Source: Cryptomeria japonica
Lineage: Eukaryota > Streptophyta > Pinopsida > Cupressales > Cupressaceae
Assembly: GCF_030272615.1 (NCBI RefSeq)
Contig: NC_081413.1
Location: 331,635,302 to 331,699,301 of the forward strand
Direction of reading: 5' to 3'
DNA length: 64,000 nt
Positions 36,599 to 47,489 of the stretch are shown piece by piece. Below the pieces are notes generated by a model. That model was not told the DNA's origin. It did not search any database and saw only the letters and a program-made list of their open reading frames with translations. Every line of letters begins with the position of its first letter. The first letter of the stretch is position 1. Made by a program: the position numbers and the translations under genes.

Positions 36599-37600
36599 TG
36601 CACATCGGAGTTTAAAACCCGATGTGCAATCTTAAAAAAAAAAAACCTGCACACCAGAGTTTAAAACTCGATGTGCAAAGTAGGGAAAAACATCAGCACA
36701 TCATAGTTTAAAATCCGATGTGCAGGAGAAAATATGATAAGCACATTGGACTTTAAAGTCCGATGTGCAATCTAAAACAAATTAAAGGCACATCAGAGTT
36801 TAAAATATAATGTGCTTTAAATCAGGAAGGATTTGATTGACATGTCGAGTTGTAAAACCCGACATGTCAACCCATAACCCTCTGCATATTGGATTTTAAA
36901 GTCTGATATGTAGAGGTTAATAAGCTGCATATCAGACTTTAAAATCCGATATGCGGAGGGACAACCTTTTAGCTACACGCCGGAGTTTAAAGTTCGGTGT
37001 GCAGGGAAGAGAGGGGGATCCAGAGAACAATCGGATTTTAAAGTCCGATTGCTCTCCAGATCAAAGGAGGCAATCGGACTTCAAAATCCGATTGTCCTTC
37101 GGATAGAAAATTGAAAAACACAACAAATAAAAACAAAAAGAAAAGGAGAAAAAACGAAAACATGCAAACAGTAAAAACTCGAAAACAAAAACCCTACCTC
37201 TTCCAATCCGCCGATGAAAAAGATCTGACAATCGGGCAAGGGAAATCAGAATCATGATGAGCAGGAGCAGAAGAGGGCGCGTGGAGGAAGAAAACAGAGC
37301 ATAATGAAAATTGAAATGCATAAAATTAACTTATAAAGCGCTTCTTAATAAACCCTAATAACAATTAATGCACCATTAATTACAACCCACAGTTGCATGT
37401 CAGGTTTTAAAGTCCGACATGCAAGCCAGGGACACTTGCACGTCGGACTTTAAAGTCTGACATGCAACTGAAGAAGCAAAACACCTGCAGCGCGGACTTT
37501 AAAGTCCAAACTGCAAACAAGGATAACCCACAGTTCAGACTTTAAAGTCCACACTGCAGGTTGAGACAAATTGCAGTTCGGACTTTAAATCCGAACTGCA
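36599..37600. repeat. Array of 16 regularly spaced imperfect palindromes
   Basis: Each unit is a 24-36 bp inverted repeat centred on TTTAAA with a core close to GGACTTTAAAGTCC. Starts are approximately 36599, 36648, 36694, 36741, 36788, 36838, 36880, 36926, 36973, 37023, 37069, then 37393, 37436, 37486, 37531, 37572. Spacing is 43-50 bp within each block, and the 324-bp gap holds no unit. Outer arms differ between units but stay self-complementary: GCACATC/GATGTGC, TGACATGTC/GACATGTCA, GCATATC/GATATGC, CAATCGG/CCGATTG, TTGCATGTC/GACATGCAA, GCAGTTCGG/CCGAACTGC. It lies between the end of integrase and ORF3 of element F. The minus frame 37061-37321 spans part of the gap and is not supported as a gene. 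Confidence 0.93.
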
Positions 37601-37930
37601 TGAAAAACTGCAAAGCTAGGAAACAAGGAAAACAAGAAAATGAAAGGCAAAAATGAAACGAACTAACCGAACGAGTCGATTAAGCTCTCCCGAAGACCAT
37701 AAGGTACGAAACGGACCAGTTTCGTAGGGTTGCCTCACGATTTTGGCCATACTGAAAAGGAGGACAACAACGGGCTCTGACTGGGGAACAAGCTGCACCA
37801 CCTGAAGCTTGTAGAGTCCAGAACTCCGAGTGCCTGTATCCATTGGGCTATAGAGTCAGGTGACGAAAAGAATAAAAAGAAAAGACTATACATATTTTAC
37901 AAAAAGGTAGGAATTCCTTTACATCGCTCT
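37601..37930. other. Spacer between palindrome array and integrase stop
   Basis: 330 bp with no recognisable protein. The minus frame 37616-37843 has no domain. A box-A-like word is present near 37830-37860 but no complete tRNA can be drawn. Confidence 0.5.
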
Positions 37931-38272
37931 CTATCGAGTAAAGAGCTTCAAATGTTCTCCGCTATGAGGTAGCGAGAATGGGGTACCATCTGCATATGCA
38001 AGTATGTAGCTATGCTCACCACATACTTCATGAATAGTGAAGGGACCTCTCCACAAGGAATCAAACTTTCCATGCAAACCCTTTGGTTCCCTCCTCTTGT
38101 CCCATAACAAGACTTGATCACCAACTAAGAAGTCACGGGAAGTTGTTTTCTTGTCGAACAACACCTTCACTTGGCTTTGGTGGGCAACAATCCTATCTAC
38201 CACTTCAACTCTTGTTTCTTCCAGCTAAGAGAGAAACATGATTCACTTATCTAGTGAATCTTGATACGTGTT
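37931..38272 (-). pseudogene. Element F integrase C-terminal domain
   Basis: C-terminal part of integrase, separated from the core by insertion of G. The minus strand reads a helix (VDRIVAHQSQVKVLFDKK), then DFLVGDQVLLWDKRRE and the GPF motif (KFDSLWRGPFTIHEV), ending HSGEHLKLFTR and a stop at 37931. No chromodomain follows. The segment 38204-38272 continues upstream with two stops to the TSD GTCTT. Confidence 0.88.
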
Positions 38273-38277
38273 GTCTT

Positions 38278-39140
38278 TGTTAGGAATCCCACAGATACTG
38301 AGAGGGGGGGGGTGAATCAGTATCTGACTGGTATATAGAATTTATTAACTTAAAACATGCAGAACATAATATAATAGTGTACCGGTATGCAAGAAATAAT
38401 GCAATAAATAGAATCAAGAACATCCACATGAAAAGCACACCATAACACAAGGTTTTAACGAGGAAACCCGATGTGGGAAAAACCTCAGTGGGATTTGTGA
38501 CCCACAATATTCACTCACTGGCCAATAAGAGAATATTACTTACAATAGGGGCCTGCACATGTAGGAAGACCAACTACCTAGAGCTCACTGCTCAATGGGA
38601 AGTCTCACTGACTTACAATTAGGATTATACAAATCCAATATCTTGTACTGCTTTACAATAGGATCTTCAATGCCTGATCCAGTACCGGTTGTTGCTCTGC
38701 TGCTTACATAAACCCCTTAACCTATATTTCACATAATAGGTCTGGCTAATATTTTCCTTAATGCTTTTTTTCACTCTTATATCAAATGTCTACAATGATC
38801 TCTTTTATATATAAGAGTCATTTTACAATTTGCCAAGTCGGCTTACAAAGTTTTTCAATAATAAACAAAATATAATATAACAAAATCCTGTTGGCCTCTG
38901 TGTCGGTATACTTCCTTTCTTCTGTGCCGGTGCCGGTGTCCTGAGTGCCGGTGTAGAGTGTGATCTACTGATGCCGGTATAATGCTTTTGCCGGTGCCGG
39001 TGTCCTGAGTGCCGGTGTAGAGTGTGATCTGTTGATGCCGGTATAATGCTTTTGCCGGTGCCATAGGATTGCAAGGTTGCCATCAATGACAAAACCTTCA
39101 ATCACATACAATGTCTCACTGGAGTGTGCATATGCGAACA
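38278..39140 (-). mobile_element. Element G 3' LTR
   Basis: 863 bp, from TGTTAGGAATCCCACAG to CATATGCGAACA (plus strand). It contains a 9-base G run (38304-38312) and a direct duplication of about 63 bp (near 38927-39055, gccggtgtcctgagtgccgg) that is single-copy in the other LTR. A minus-strand TATATATAAAAG lies around 38803-38814. Minus frames 38280-38507, 38823-39101 and 38855-39064 are LTR sequence, not genes. Confidence 0.93.
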
Positions 39141-39156
39141 ATCTCCCCCTTTGGCA
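39141..39156 (-). promoter_or_regulatory. Polypurine tract of element G
   Basis: The minus strand reads CCAAAGGGGGAGAT directly before the 3' LTR start, a standard plus-strand primer. A second related tract (CCAAAGGGGGAGTAGTGG, near 39279-39296) lies about 140 bp further upstream. Confidence 0.85.
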
Positions 39157-39334
39157 TTGATGGCAACACTCATGAGAAATTTCAAAAATGATCCAAAAAT
39201 GTGAAGTCCAAAAATGTTACCAAAAATGTGTGTGCTCTCCCTGAGCATATGATTCCTGTGATATTGAATTTTCTCATCCCACTACTCCCCCTTTGGCATC
39301 AATGACAAAGGTTTTCAAGATGTCAGTAGAGTTT

Positions 39335-42300
39335 TCAACCTTGTAACTGGGTGGTTACAATTTGAAAAAGATCTCCCAAAATCAAGTTTATACTATCCAT
39401 AAACTTCTTGCTATCCTTTATTGTTGTCTCTGTTCTCTTCACTGTACCGGTGAGATGCTGAAAATGCTCTGCCGATGTTTTCTTTCCCTGTATTAGTGCC
39501 TCAGATACTTCCTTCCGTAGTGATGCTAGATAGTCCAATCTTGGACTTAGTTTTGATCTCAAATGCTTTGCCTTATTCACTATTCTTTCTTTCTCTCTTT
39601 CCAATTTAAGTAATTCTTCTTCAAAATTTGTTATCTTTTCCTCAAAAACTGATAGTGTATCAGGTGAGTTAACAAAATTATCTGCAAGTTTATTGATCTC
39701 ATCCTGTACCTTGCTCATCTTCTTGTCTATATCTACGGTCAAAAAGTTTGTTTTACAGGTATCTTTGTACAGATTTTTGTACTCTTTCAATAAATTACAT
39801 AATTCCGGTAGAAGTGTGTCAAAATCTCTGTTACACTTCTTTATTTGCTCATCAAAGAATTTCTATTTTTCAACTTCTACTTTATCCTTCAATGTCTCTT
39901 CCTTTATTTTCTCAATATTTTATGTGATATATTTACACAGTGTATCAAGTTGTCCTAAAGAATCTTTATTGTCTATATTACAGTTAGGAGCAATTACCTT
40001 CAAAATTGGTATGGTATCATCAATTCCCTTGTAAGCTTGTGAGCTGCAGTTGGTTATCTTCTTGATTGAATCTAATAGTACCTCAGTCACATAAGTTGAT
40101 TTGTAGTCTGATGATGAATCAACAATCTGAGTACCGGTGGAAGTAACCAAGCTTGTATTGACCTCTGGTAGGTCTGTTTGTGTCTACATTTCTTTAAGCA
40201 ATGGTTTTTCTACTTCACTAGTTGCCGGTGGTACTGTTTCCTTGTGTACTTGTTCCTATTGCTGTTGGTCCTATTTCGGAGCCTTTTGCTCTTTGTCTTC
40301 TACCGGTTTCTCCTGTGTTATCAGTTTCCTCAACTACCGGAGGCTCACTAGCCATATTAGTCTTATTAGTTGTATCTCTATCTACCACCATGTTGATCTT
40401 TTGAGTATCAACATCCACAGTATATAAGACTTCAGGATTAGGATTATCATCCTCTACATCCATACTCTCAGCTACCGGTTGATCTTTTGTAGTTTTTATT
40501 TTTACTGGTGGAGTAATTAAAGGAGGTGGGGGTAAGTTGTCTCTAACCTTGATACTAGGTGGTCCACCAACTTTACCTTTACCCTTATCTCTATCTTTTT
40601 GATAAACTTTTATGGGTTTGGGGTTCCTGTATTCTTCTTGTTTTTCTTTCTCAACTAGGAATATATCCCATCCGTTTTCTGTCTCCTCAGTCACCTCATT
40701 AATTCTTCCAACCATTAAAGCAACATGCCGGTGTGCAGTAGAAAATACTGTCCGGTTGGCTTGAGCAATTAGGTCATCAATTTCTTTGGGTGAGTTTACC
40801 AGATAAACAACAAGTAGCTTTTCAATCTTTATTTTCTTATCTAGTTCTATTACTGCTTGTCTTCTTGCTTCTAGTCTTTTAAATAGCTCATATGGAATTT
40901 CATTGACTACTTCCATCAAAAACTTCTTATACATATCCATATGCAATATAACACTATTTTCAACTTGCTTTTTTTCATCAGTTGTTAGAGTGTCATATAT
41001 TTTCTCTATATATTTCAAGTTACCTTCCTCTGTGATTTCATTCAGCAGTATATCAAGAGGGGCCAAGTCTTTGTTTGTCCTCTTCTTCTTTTTGGTTGTC
41101 AGTTTCTTCTTCTTTGGTGTAGCCTTTCTTACCGGAGATCTCATTGCTTATTGTTTTTGCCTTGTCCTCCTGGGTGAGGGTGTGCTTGCCGGTGAGGGAT
41201 CTCTTTTCCTTACAACTCTTTTGAAAGTTGCAGGCATGTCACTCCCTGAAGAAGTACCTACCAGTGATAGGTGAGTTTCAGGTTGTGGAGCTGCTAACTC
41301 ATCCTCTGTTATACCGGTTTTCTTCAGCACATCTTCTTTGATGGCTTTTGCTTGTCTGGAACCTTTCCTTACAACTGCCTCAACCTTTTTCACTCTTTTC
41401 TTTGATTGTATTTGGCTTTCAATGGTTTTTGCACTACCAAATATTTCTTCCTTAGGTTCTTTGGGGGCTTCCAGAAGTGCTTTAGCATATGTTTCAACTA
41501 TGTGATCATCTGTTTCATAGCCCATCTCAATTACCCAAACTATCCTAGGGATGACTGCTTCCATCCAGATTTCATCTTTCTTGATTACAAAGCATATTTC
41601 ATCTTTGTATTTGTCGACAATCTTTTGTGATAACCTGATTCTTTTCTTCATTTTGGCTTTTAATGCTTGAAAGAAGTCATGAATATTATTTTCCTTGTTT
41701 TCTCCCATGCTATTGAATAGTTCTGTTAACTGTTTGCCTACCGGTATATCATATCCAAGTTCTTTGTAGCCTATACCGGGAACCTATTTTTTTATATGTA
41801 GCATTAGACATACTAACAGATTTCCAAACCTGAAAGTTCCTTTCTTGTCCTTCTTAATCTTTCCAAGGTTGTCAATTAATTCATCTTTTAACCACTCACA
41901 TATATCAATCTTTGCATTATCTGTGACCATATCATAAGCACTCTTAATGCACAAACTTGAAACTGAATTGAGTCTATTTGCATGAGTAGCTTTATACCCT
42001 AATATCATGTTGATAAATCTCACATTAATGTCTGTTACATCATTAACTCTTAGGGACCTCTTATCGAATGTTGCACCAGTTAGGTTTGTAACTAGGTCAT
42101 TGGATACCTTCTTGGTTTTAGCTGGCCTTTTATTGGTGGTCGGTAACCCTATGACAGCTTTCACAACTTCCTTGGTGATTTTGTGGACCGCATCTAACAA
42201 GAAAAATTCACCATGTACCCTGCTTAAGACTATCCTAATCACATCCTTGGGAAATTTAGGAATGCTAAGGATCTCTGTAAATCCTAGGGTCTCAATAATC

Positions 42301-42572
42301 TTGTGTTCATCTTTTACATTGCTGGTTTTATCACATATCATAGTTTTAAACATGGTTTTAATCTCTTCATCTCCTAGTTCCTCAATGTTGCAGTGGATGT
42401 ACATTCTGGGGTCTTCAGCATAAACAACTCCCTTAGGAATTTGAGAAAAAGCACCTAAGGTATCATCTTTCTTTGCTACCTCGGGAACTAACTGAAATAC
42501 GGGCCTAGGTCTTTTTATCACTTCAACAATAGTAGGGTTTGCTATATATTCAATTGCAGAGGTGGATGCCAT
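39335..42572 (-). pseudogene. Element G long ORF of unknown function
   Basis: Starts at the ATG at 42572 (MASTSAIEYIANPTIVEV). Pieces 41784-42572, 41148-41708 and 40218-41144 lie in one frame, separated by single stops. 39920-40150 and 39335-39790 follow in another frame after a shift. Total about 1080 codons. Layout: an N-terminal mostly helical domain (FPKDVIRIVLSRVHGEF, CEWLKDELIDNL), a Lys-rich basic patch (41080-41144), a Pro/Glu/Asp/Thr-rich middle with PPPPLITPP, and a C-terminal coiled-coil-like part (ITNFEEELLKLEREKERIV). I recognise no family. The layout parallels ORF3 of element F, with a similar A-(K/R)-I-D...D-(E/A)-L segment in each; homology is only suggested. The plus frames opposite are shadows. 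Confidence 0.7.
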
Positions 42573-42849
42573 GATTAAATACCTTTTATTGCCTTTAGGA
42601 TGGATGATTGCTTGGAGTGTTTTTGCTTCTTGCTCGAAATGCCTTAGCTCAAAATCTTCGCGCTCTTCGTAGGTTTGAAATCTCGGTGAAATGAAATGGA
42701 GCCAAAACCTTGATTTTATAGTGTCTTTTCGCCATCTACCACATTAATTGCATGTCGATTAAGTATTCACTTAACATTGTTTGCCGGTAATAAGTAATTT
42801 TCTAATTTTCCAACTTCTTATCTCTAACCGAGGGAATGATAGCACATGT

Positions 42850-44041
42850 GTCAATAGATTGCCAAACCCTCAAAGAAACTTTCTTCAATTAGATGAAGAA
42901 CTTCCTGTCGATGGAGCACTGCTCTGTCCTTCCGGTGAAGCATCACTCTGTCCTGCCGGTGAAGCATTGGTTTGTTCTACTGGTGGAGGAGTATTCCCAA
43001 TATTTAGATCAGCTTTTCTAATGCATTGTTTTGAGAATTCTTGCTTAACCTCTTCAACTTTTTCTTTACCTTTCAAGCTAGAACTTTTGTTGTCTACCGG
43101 TGTTCCTTTACTTCTACAAAATTTAGCAATATGCCCAATCTTGTTACATGCATAACAAGTTACATTATTCTTCTAAATAGCTTTCCCATAACCTATGCTG
43201 GTTTGTGTTCTACATTGATTAGATAAATGTCCAAATCTTCCACAAACATAACATCTCACATTCATTCTGCAATTTTCAGAGTTGTGACCAACTTTGTTGC
43301 ATTTAGAACATTGACCGGTGGGTGTGTTGATATTTTGATAATTTCTAGATCTACATTCATTTGCTCTATGACCATACTTATTACAGTTAAAACATTTTCC
43401 ATTGAATTTATAAGCATTAGGTTGTCTTACCGGTTTGCTGTGATCATGAGTATTTGCAGTACCGGAGCTTTCACCAACTTCAAAACCAATTCTAGAAGTG
43501 TCACCTTTAGGTTTTTGATTCTTCAGCAAGGTGCCAAGTTCCTCTGAACTTTTCTTGAATTTTTCTTTATGTTGATTTGCAGTTTCTAGTTCTCTTTCTA
43601 AGACTTCTTTTTGTCTCATCAGTTCATTTGAGTCATTCTGAGTATGCATCAGATCTGTCTTCAACATGTCATTTTCATAGCTAAGTCTTGTGTTCTCATT
43701 TGCTGCATCACTTAGTCTTCTGGTCAATTCTTTTTCATTCTTCTTCCTATCCTCAATCTCTTTGCAAAATCTCATAGTCATATCCCGCATCTCATTCTTT
43801 GTTGTCATGTTCTCTTGTTTCAACTTGCTTATCATATCATTAAGTGATTCCTTTTCATCATTCTCATTTTGCAATTTTTCACAAAGTTCTCTTCTCTTAT
43901 TTCTTGCAACAGTAAAATTTTCTTGAAGTGCCTGAATGATATCCTAAGCTGCCCTTAAATCATCTTCTAGTTTGATATTTTTCAATTCCTCTGCATCATA
44001 GTCTGAAAGAGCTCCTTCCAATTGCTTCATCAGATTTTCCA
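42850..44041 (-). pseudogene. Element G gag with four CCHC zinc knuckles
   Basis: Opens at an ATG near 44062 (MENLMKQLEGALSD), has one TAG, then the 43173-43874 frame. The first ~125 residues of that frame are a strongly charged coiled coil. Three CCHC knuckles follow at residues 161-174 (CFNCNKYGHRANEC), 189-202 (CSKCNKVGHNSENC) and 208-221 (CYVCGRFGHLSNQC). After another in-frame TAG, a fourth (CYACNKIGHIAKFC, 43116-43157) and a Ser/Pro/Gln-rich tail (42885-43076) follow. The usual capsid domain is not seen, so this is a nucleocapsid-like, coiled-coil gag. Its likely role is RNA binding and particle assembly. The plus frame 43227-43547 is a shadow. Confidence 0.82.
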
Positions 44042-44099
44042 TCTTTACCGGTGTCAAGATATTCCTCAAGCTGTTAGGCTTCTGAAAATAGAGGACCAA

Positions 44100-44113
44100 G
44101 CTCTGATACCAAT
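44100..44113 (-). promoter_or_regulatory. Primer binding site of element G
   Basis: The minus strand reads TTGGTATCAGAGC directly after the LTR. It is a perfect match to the common initiator-Met tRNA PBS and marks 44114-44927 as the 5' LTR. Confidence 0.95.
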
Positions 44114-44927
44114 TATTAGGAATCCCACAGATACTGAGAGGGGGGGGGGGGGGGGGGGGTGGGTGAATCAGTATCTGACCGATATATAGAATTTCTTAAC
44201 TTAAAACATGCAGAACATAATATAACAGTGTACCGGTATGCAAGAAATAATGCAATAAATAGAATCAAGAACATCCACATGAAAAGCACACCATAACACA
44301 AGGTTTTAACGAGGAAACCCGATGTGGGAAAAACCTCGGTGGGATTTGTGACCCACAATATTCACACACTGATCAATAAGAGAATATTACTTACAATAGG
44401 GGCCTGCACATGTAGGAAGGCCAACTGCCTAGAACTCACTGCTCAATGTGAAGTCTCACTAACTTACAATGAGGATTATACAAATCCAATATCTTGTACT
44501 GCTTTACAATAGCATCTTCAATGCCTGATCCAGTACCGGTTGCTGCTCTGCTGCTTACATAAACCCCTTAACCTATATTTCGCATAATAGGTTTGCCTAA
44601 TATTTTCCTTAATGCTTTTTTTCACTCTTATATCAAATGTCTACAATGATCTCTTTTATATATAAGAGTCATTTTACAATTTGCCAAGTCGGCTTACAAA
44701 GTTTTTCAATAATAAACAAAATATAATATAACAAAATCCTATCGACCTCTGTGTCGGTATACTTCCTTTCTTTTGTGCCAGTGCTGGTGTCTTGAGTGTC
44801 GGTGTAGAGTGTGATCTGCTGATGCCGGAATAATGCTTTTGCCGGTGCCATAGGATTGCAAGGTTGCCATCAATGACAAAACCTTCAATCACATATAATG
44901 TCTCATTGGAGTGTGCATATGCCAACA
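44114..44927 (-). mobile_element. Element G 5' LTR
   Basis: 814 bp, homologous to 38278-39140. The plus strand starts TATTAGGAATCCC (TG changed to TA) and ends CATATGCCAACA. It contains a G run of about 20 bases (44140-44159) against 9 in the other LTR. A minus-strand TATATATAAAAG lies around 44654-44665. The right flank GTCTT is the TSD. Confidence 0.93.
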
Positions 44928-44932
44928 GTCTT

Positions 44933-45770
44933 CAATGGCCTTAGCGAGCTTTAGTGCTGGAAGTTCCACAGTGATCGGAATCTCAGCATTCAACCCATAC
45001 AAAAGTTGAAAAGGTGACATGCCGATTGCTCTTTTTGGAGTTATACGATCTGCCCATAGCGCATCATAAAGAGCTTTATGCCAAAACCGTTGTTTCTCAT
45101 CAATAAGTTTCCTCATGATAGTGACCAGATTCTTGTTGCTTGACTCAGCCTGACCATTTCCTTGCGGATAATAGTCAGATGAGTGTGAAAGAGTAATACT
45201 ATGATCAAAACAAAAGTCAATTATCTCATAACACGAAAAACATGAAGCATTATCAGCTACAATCTTATGAGGAACACCAAACCTTGAGACGATGTTCTCC
45301 TTTAGAAACTATCAAACCACCACTGAGGTAGATTGCATAGTTGGAATTGCTTCCACCCACTTGGTGAAGTAATCCGTTGCTGTGAGGATGTATATGTGAC
45401 CTGTGCTTGATGTTGGATTGACAGGTCCAATAAAGTCCAATCCCCACTATTTGAAAGGCTCTTCAATTATTACTGGCTTTAGTGGAAGTGCAACTAGTTT
45501 AGGCTTGCCAACAAATTGCTGACATTGCTCACACTTTTGAACCCAACTGTATGTATCTTTAAACAATGTTGGCTAGTAATACCTAGCACGCAAGATTTTG
45601 TGTGTAGTAACAAGGGCAGGAAAGTGTCCTCCACAAGCAAGATCATGAAAAGATTGAAGTAATCTTACTTGCTGTTGTTTGTCCACGCAACACAGGAAAT
45701 TGTCGTCGAGACCCTTCTTGTACAAACCATTATCCCATAGGACAAAATTCACTGCTTTGAGCTTTAAGGT
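44933..45770 (-). pseudogene. Element F integrase core
   Basis: HHCC zinc domain near 45510-45660 (HDLACGGH...THKILRARYYW...CEQCQ). In the catalytic core, WGLDFIGP holds the first Asp (near 45440), ADNAS the second (near 45250) and GQAESS the Glu (near 45155). The 44889-45116 frame then reads the end of the core (ALYDALWADRITPKRAIG, SPFQLLYGLNAEIP) to the G insertion. There is a TAG before WGLD and two adjacent stops in the core. The frame 45265-45447 is a shadow in another frame. Confidence 0.86.
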
Positions 45771-47489
45771 TCACTTTTCTTTCCTTGATAGATGTGCAGG
45801 ACAATCTCCATATGCCAAGAGATACGCCAAGTCGGAATACCACTCGTCAGTAGTACTAACAAATAGAACATGAGGAAGATCTTGATTAATACCTTCTTTT
45901 TCAAGTACCACTTCATCTATCGATTTATTGTCAGCAATCAATTGACATAGACCTTTTCCATGAACCAACTTAGTGGGCTTGATTTCCATATCATATTCTT
46001 GAATCTTGGCAACCCAGTTGCCCCTTTTAGTCCCAAACTCTTGTTGTGTTAGAATAGACTTGACAACAGCATTAGGAACAAGAGCAATGACATGTGAATT
46101 CAGAATATAGAACCTGAAATGTTTAACCGCTTTCACCATGGCAAAAGCATGTTTCTCCATTTTTGAGTATTTCAACTCATGAGCTTTTAATGGATAACTC
46201 ATGAATGCGATAGGTGATTCCACACCTTCACTGTTCCTTTGCATTAGTATAGCTGAACAAGTATGATCTGACGCATAGCTATACATAATGAACTCCTTAG
46301 TATAATCTAGGCATACTAAGACTGGAGCATTTGCCATGGCTTCTTTGATCTGATGGAAAGCTTGCTTCCCTTCAGGAGTACATTTGAAGAGAGAATTACC
46401 CTTCATCATATTTACTATATGACGAGTTTGTTCAGTGAAGTCGGGAATGAATCTTCGCAGGAAATTAACTTTTTCAAAGAAAGAATGAATGACAGTCTTA
46501 CTGGTCGGCAAGGAAAGGTCACGGATTGCTTTTACCCTATCCTCATCAATTTTAATACCTTCGTTTGAAACAATATGCCCGAGCAATTTACCTTCAGTGA
46601 CCCAAAAAACAGACTTTTTGGGATTGAGAGAGATTCCATGCTGACGACATTTTTTTAAGACTTGTTGTAGATGAGAAAAATGATCTTGACGTTCCTTAGA
46701 ATAAACTGTCAAATCATCTAAATAGACAATAATGAACTTACCAAGAAAACTTCGGAAGGCCAAGTCCATTGCACGTTGGAAAGTTGTTCCCACATTTATT
46801 AACCCAAAAGGCATCCTGCGATATGCGAAGGTACCCCAAGGTGTAGTGAATGCGGTCTTATGTTGATCTTGCTCTAGCACTTCTACCTGATTATAACCTG
46901 AAAACCCATCCAACATGAACATCATTTCTGCTCCAGTAACAGCTTGTAAGACATGGTCCATGATAGGTAAAGGATAATTATCTTTCAAGGATGCTTGATT
47001 GAAATTTTGGAAATCTACACATATCCAAATTTCGCCATTCTTCTTACGTACAGGTACAATATTGGCTATCCAAGAAGAATGGTGGATGGGGAAGATTATC
47101 CTTGCTTTCAACATCTTTTGTACTTCAGCAAAGATAGTGTCAAAGATTTTTGGGTTATATTGCCTTTGCTTTTGTCAGAAAGGCATAATACCTGGTTTCA
47201 ATGGAATGTCATGGCGGAGTTCTTCGGGACGAAAAGACTTTAGATCTTCATAGGAGTATGCTAAGACGTCAACATACTACTACAATAATGCAACAAATTT
47301 CTATCTTTCTCCTTGTGAGCAACATTTTCCAATGTTGATCATTTTTGGATTGTCCTCAGTCCCAATGTTTATTTGTTCATATTCCATTGACCCTGTGGTT
47401 GATCTTTGCGGATTTTTAACATAGTGATCATGCTTGTCAAAAAGCTTTTCTAGCAAAACTAGACCCTTGGGGATCTTGTTTCCTTTTAA
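45771..47489 (-). pseudogene. Element F reverse transcriptase and RNase H
   Basis: The 447-codon open piece 45771-47114 starts MLKARIIFPIHHSSW. It contains RKKNGEIWICVDFQNFNQAS, MDGFSGYNQV, MPFGLINVGTTFQRAMD and an intact YLDD box (residues 131-134). The thumb follows (LPTSKTVIHSFFEKVNFLRRF), then a Ty3-type RNase H (FIMYSYASDHTCSAIL, PIAFMSYPLKAHELKY, GNWVAKIQEYDMEIKP). Upstream to 47489 a linker (EDLKSFRPEELRHDIPLKPG) is broken by stops near 47275. The RT-RNase H stretch itself is still open, unlike the equivalent in A and B. Confidence 0.92.

Larger units (their letters stand above)
38278..44927 (-). mobile_element. Element G: pol-less LTR-RT with large unknown ORF
   Basis: 6650 bp inserted in the integrase of F, with a perfect TSD GTCTT (38273-38277 and 44928-44932). 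On the minus strand: 5' LTR (44114-44927), initiator-Met PBS, gag with zinc knuckles, long unknown ORF, PPT, 3' LTR (38278-39140). No RT, RNase H, protease or integrase motif occurs in any frame, so it must have used enzymes of another element. PBS and PPT types fit Ty1/Copia-like or similar partners. The pentamer ACCGG (sense strand) recurs about 30 times. Confidence 0.93.

Noticed and set aside
36599-37600. CRISPR-like array
   Set aside because: The repeats are palindromes with changing arms, there are no cas genes, and the setting is a plant retrotransposon. The likeness is only in regular spacing.
37800-37865. Possible tRNA on the minus strand
   Set aside because: A box-A-like word (TAGCCCAATGGA) is present, but no box B (GGTTCGA) and no acceptor or T stem can be drawn.
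40903-42423. Plus-strand ORFs opposite the G ORF (40903-41274, 42007-42423 and others)
   Set aside because: Codon shadows of the minus-strand ORF; low-complexity Ser/Leu/Phe-rich, no domains.
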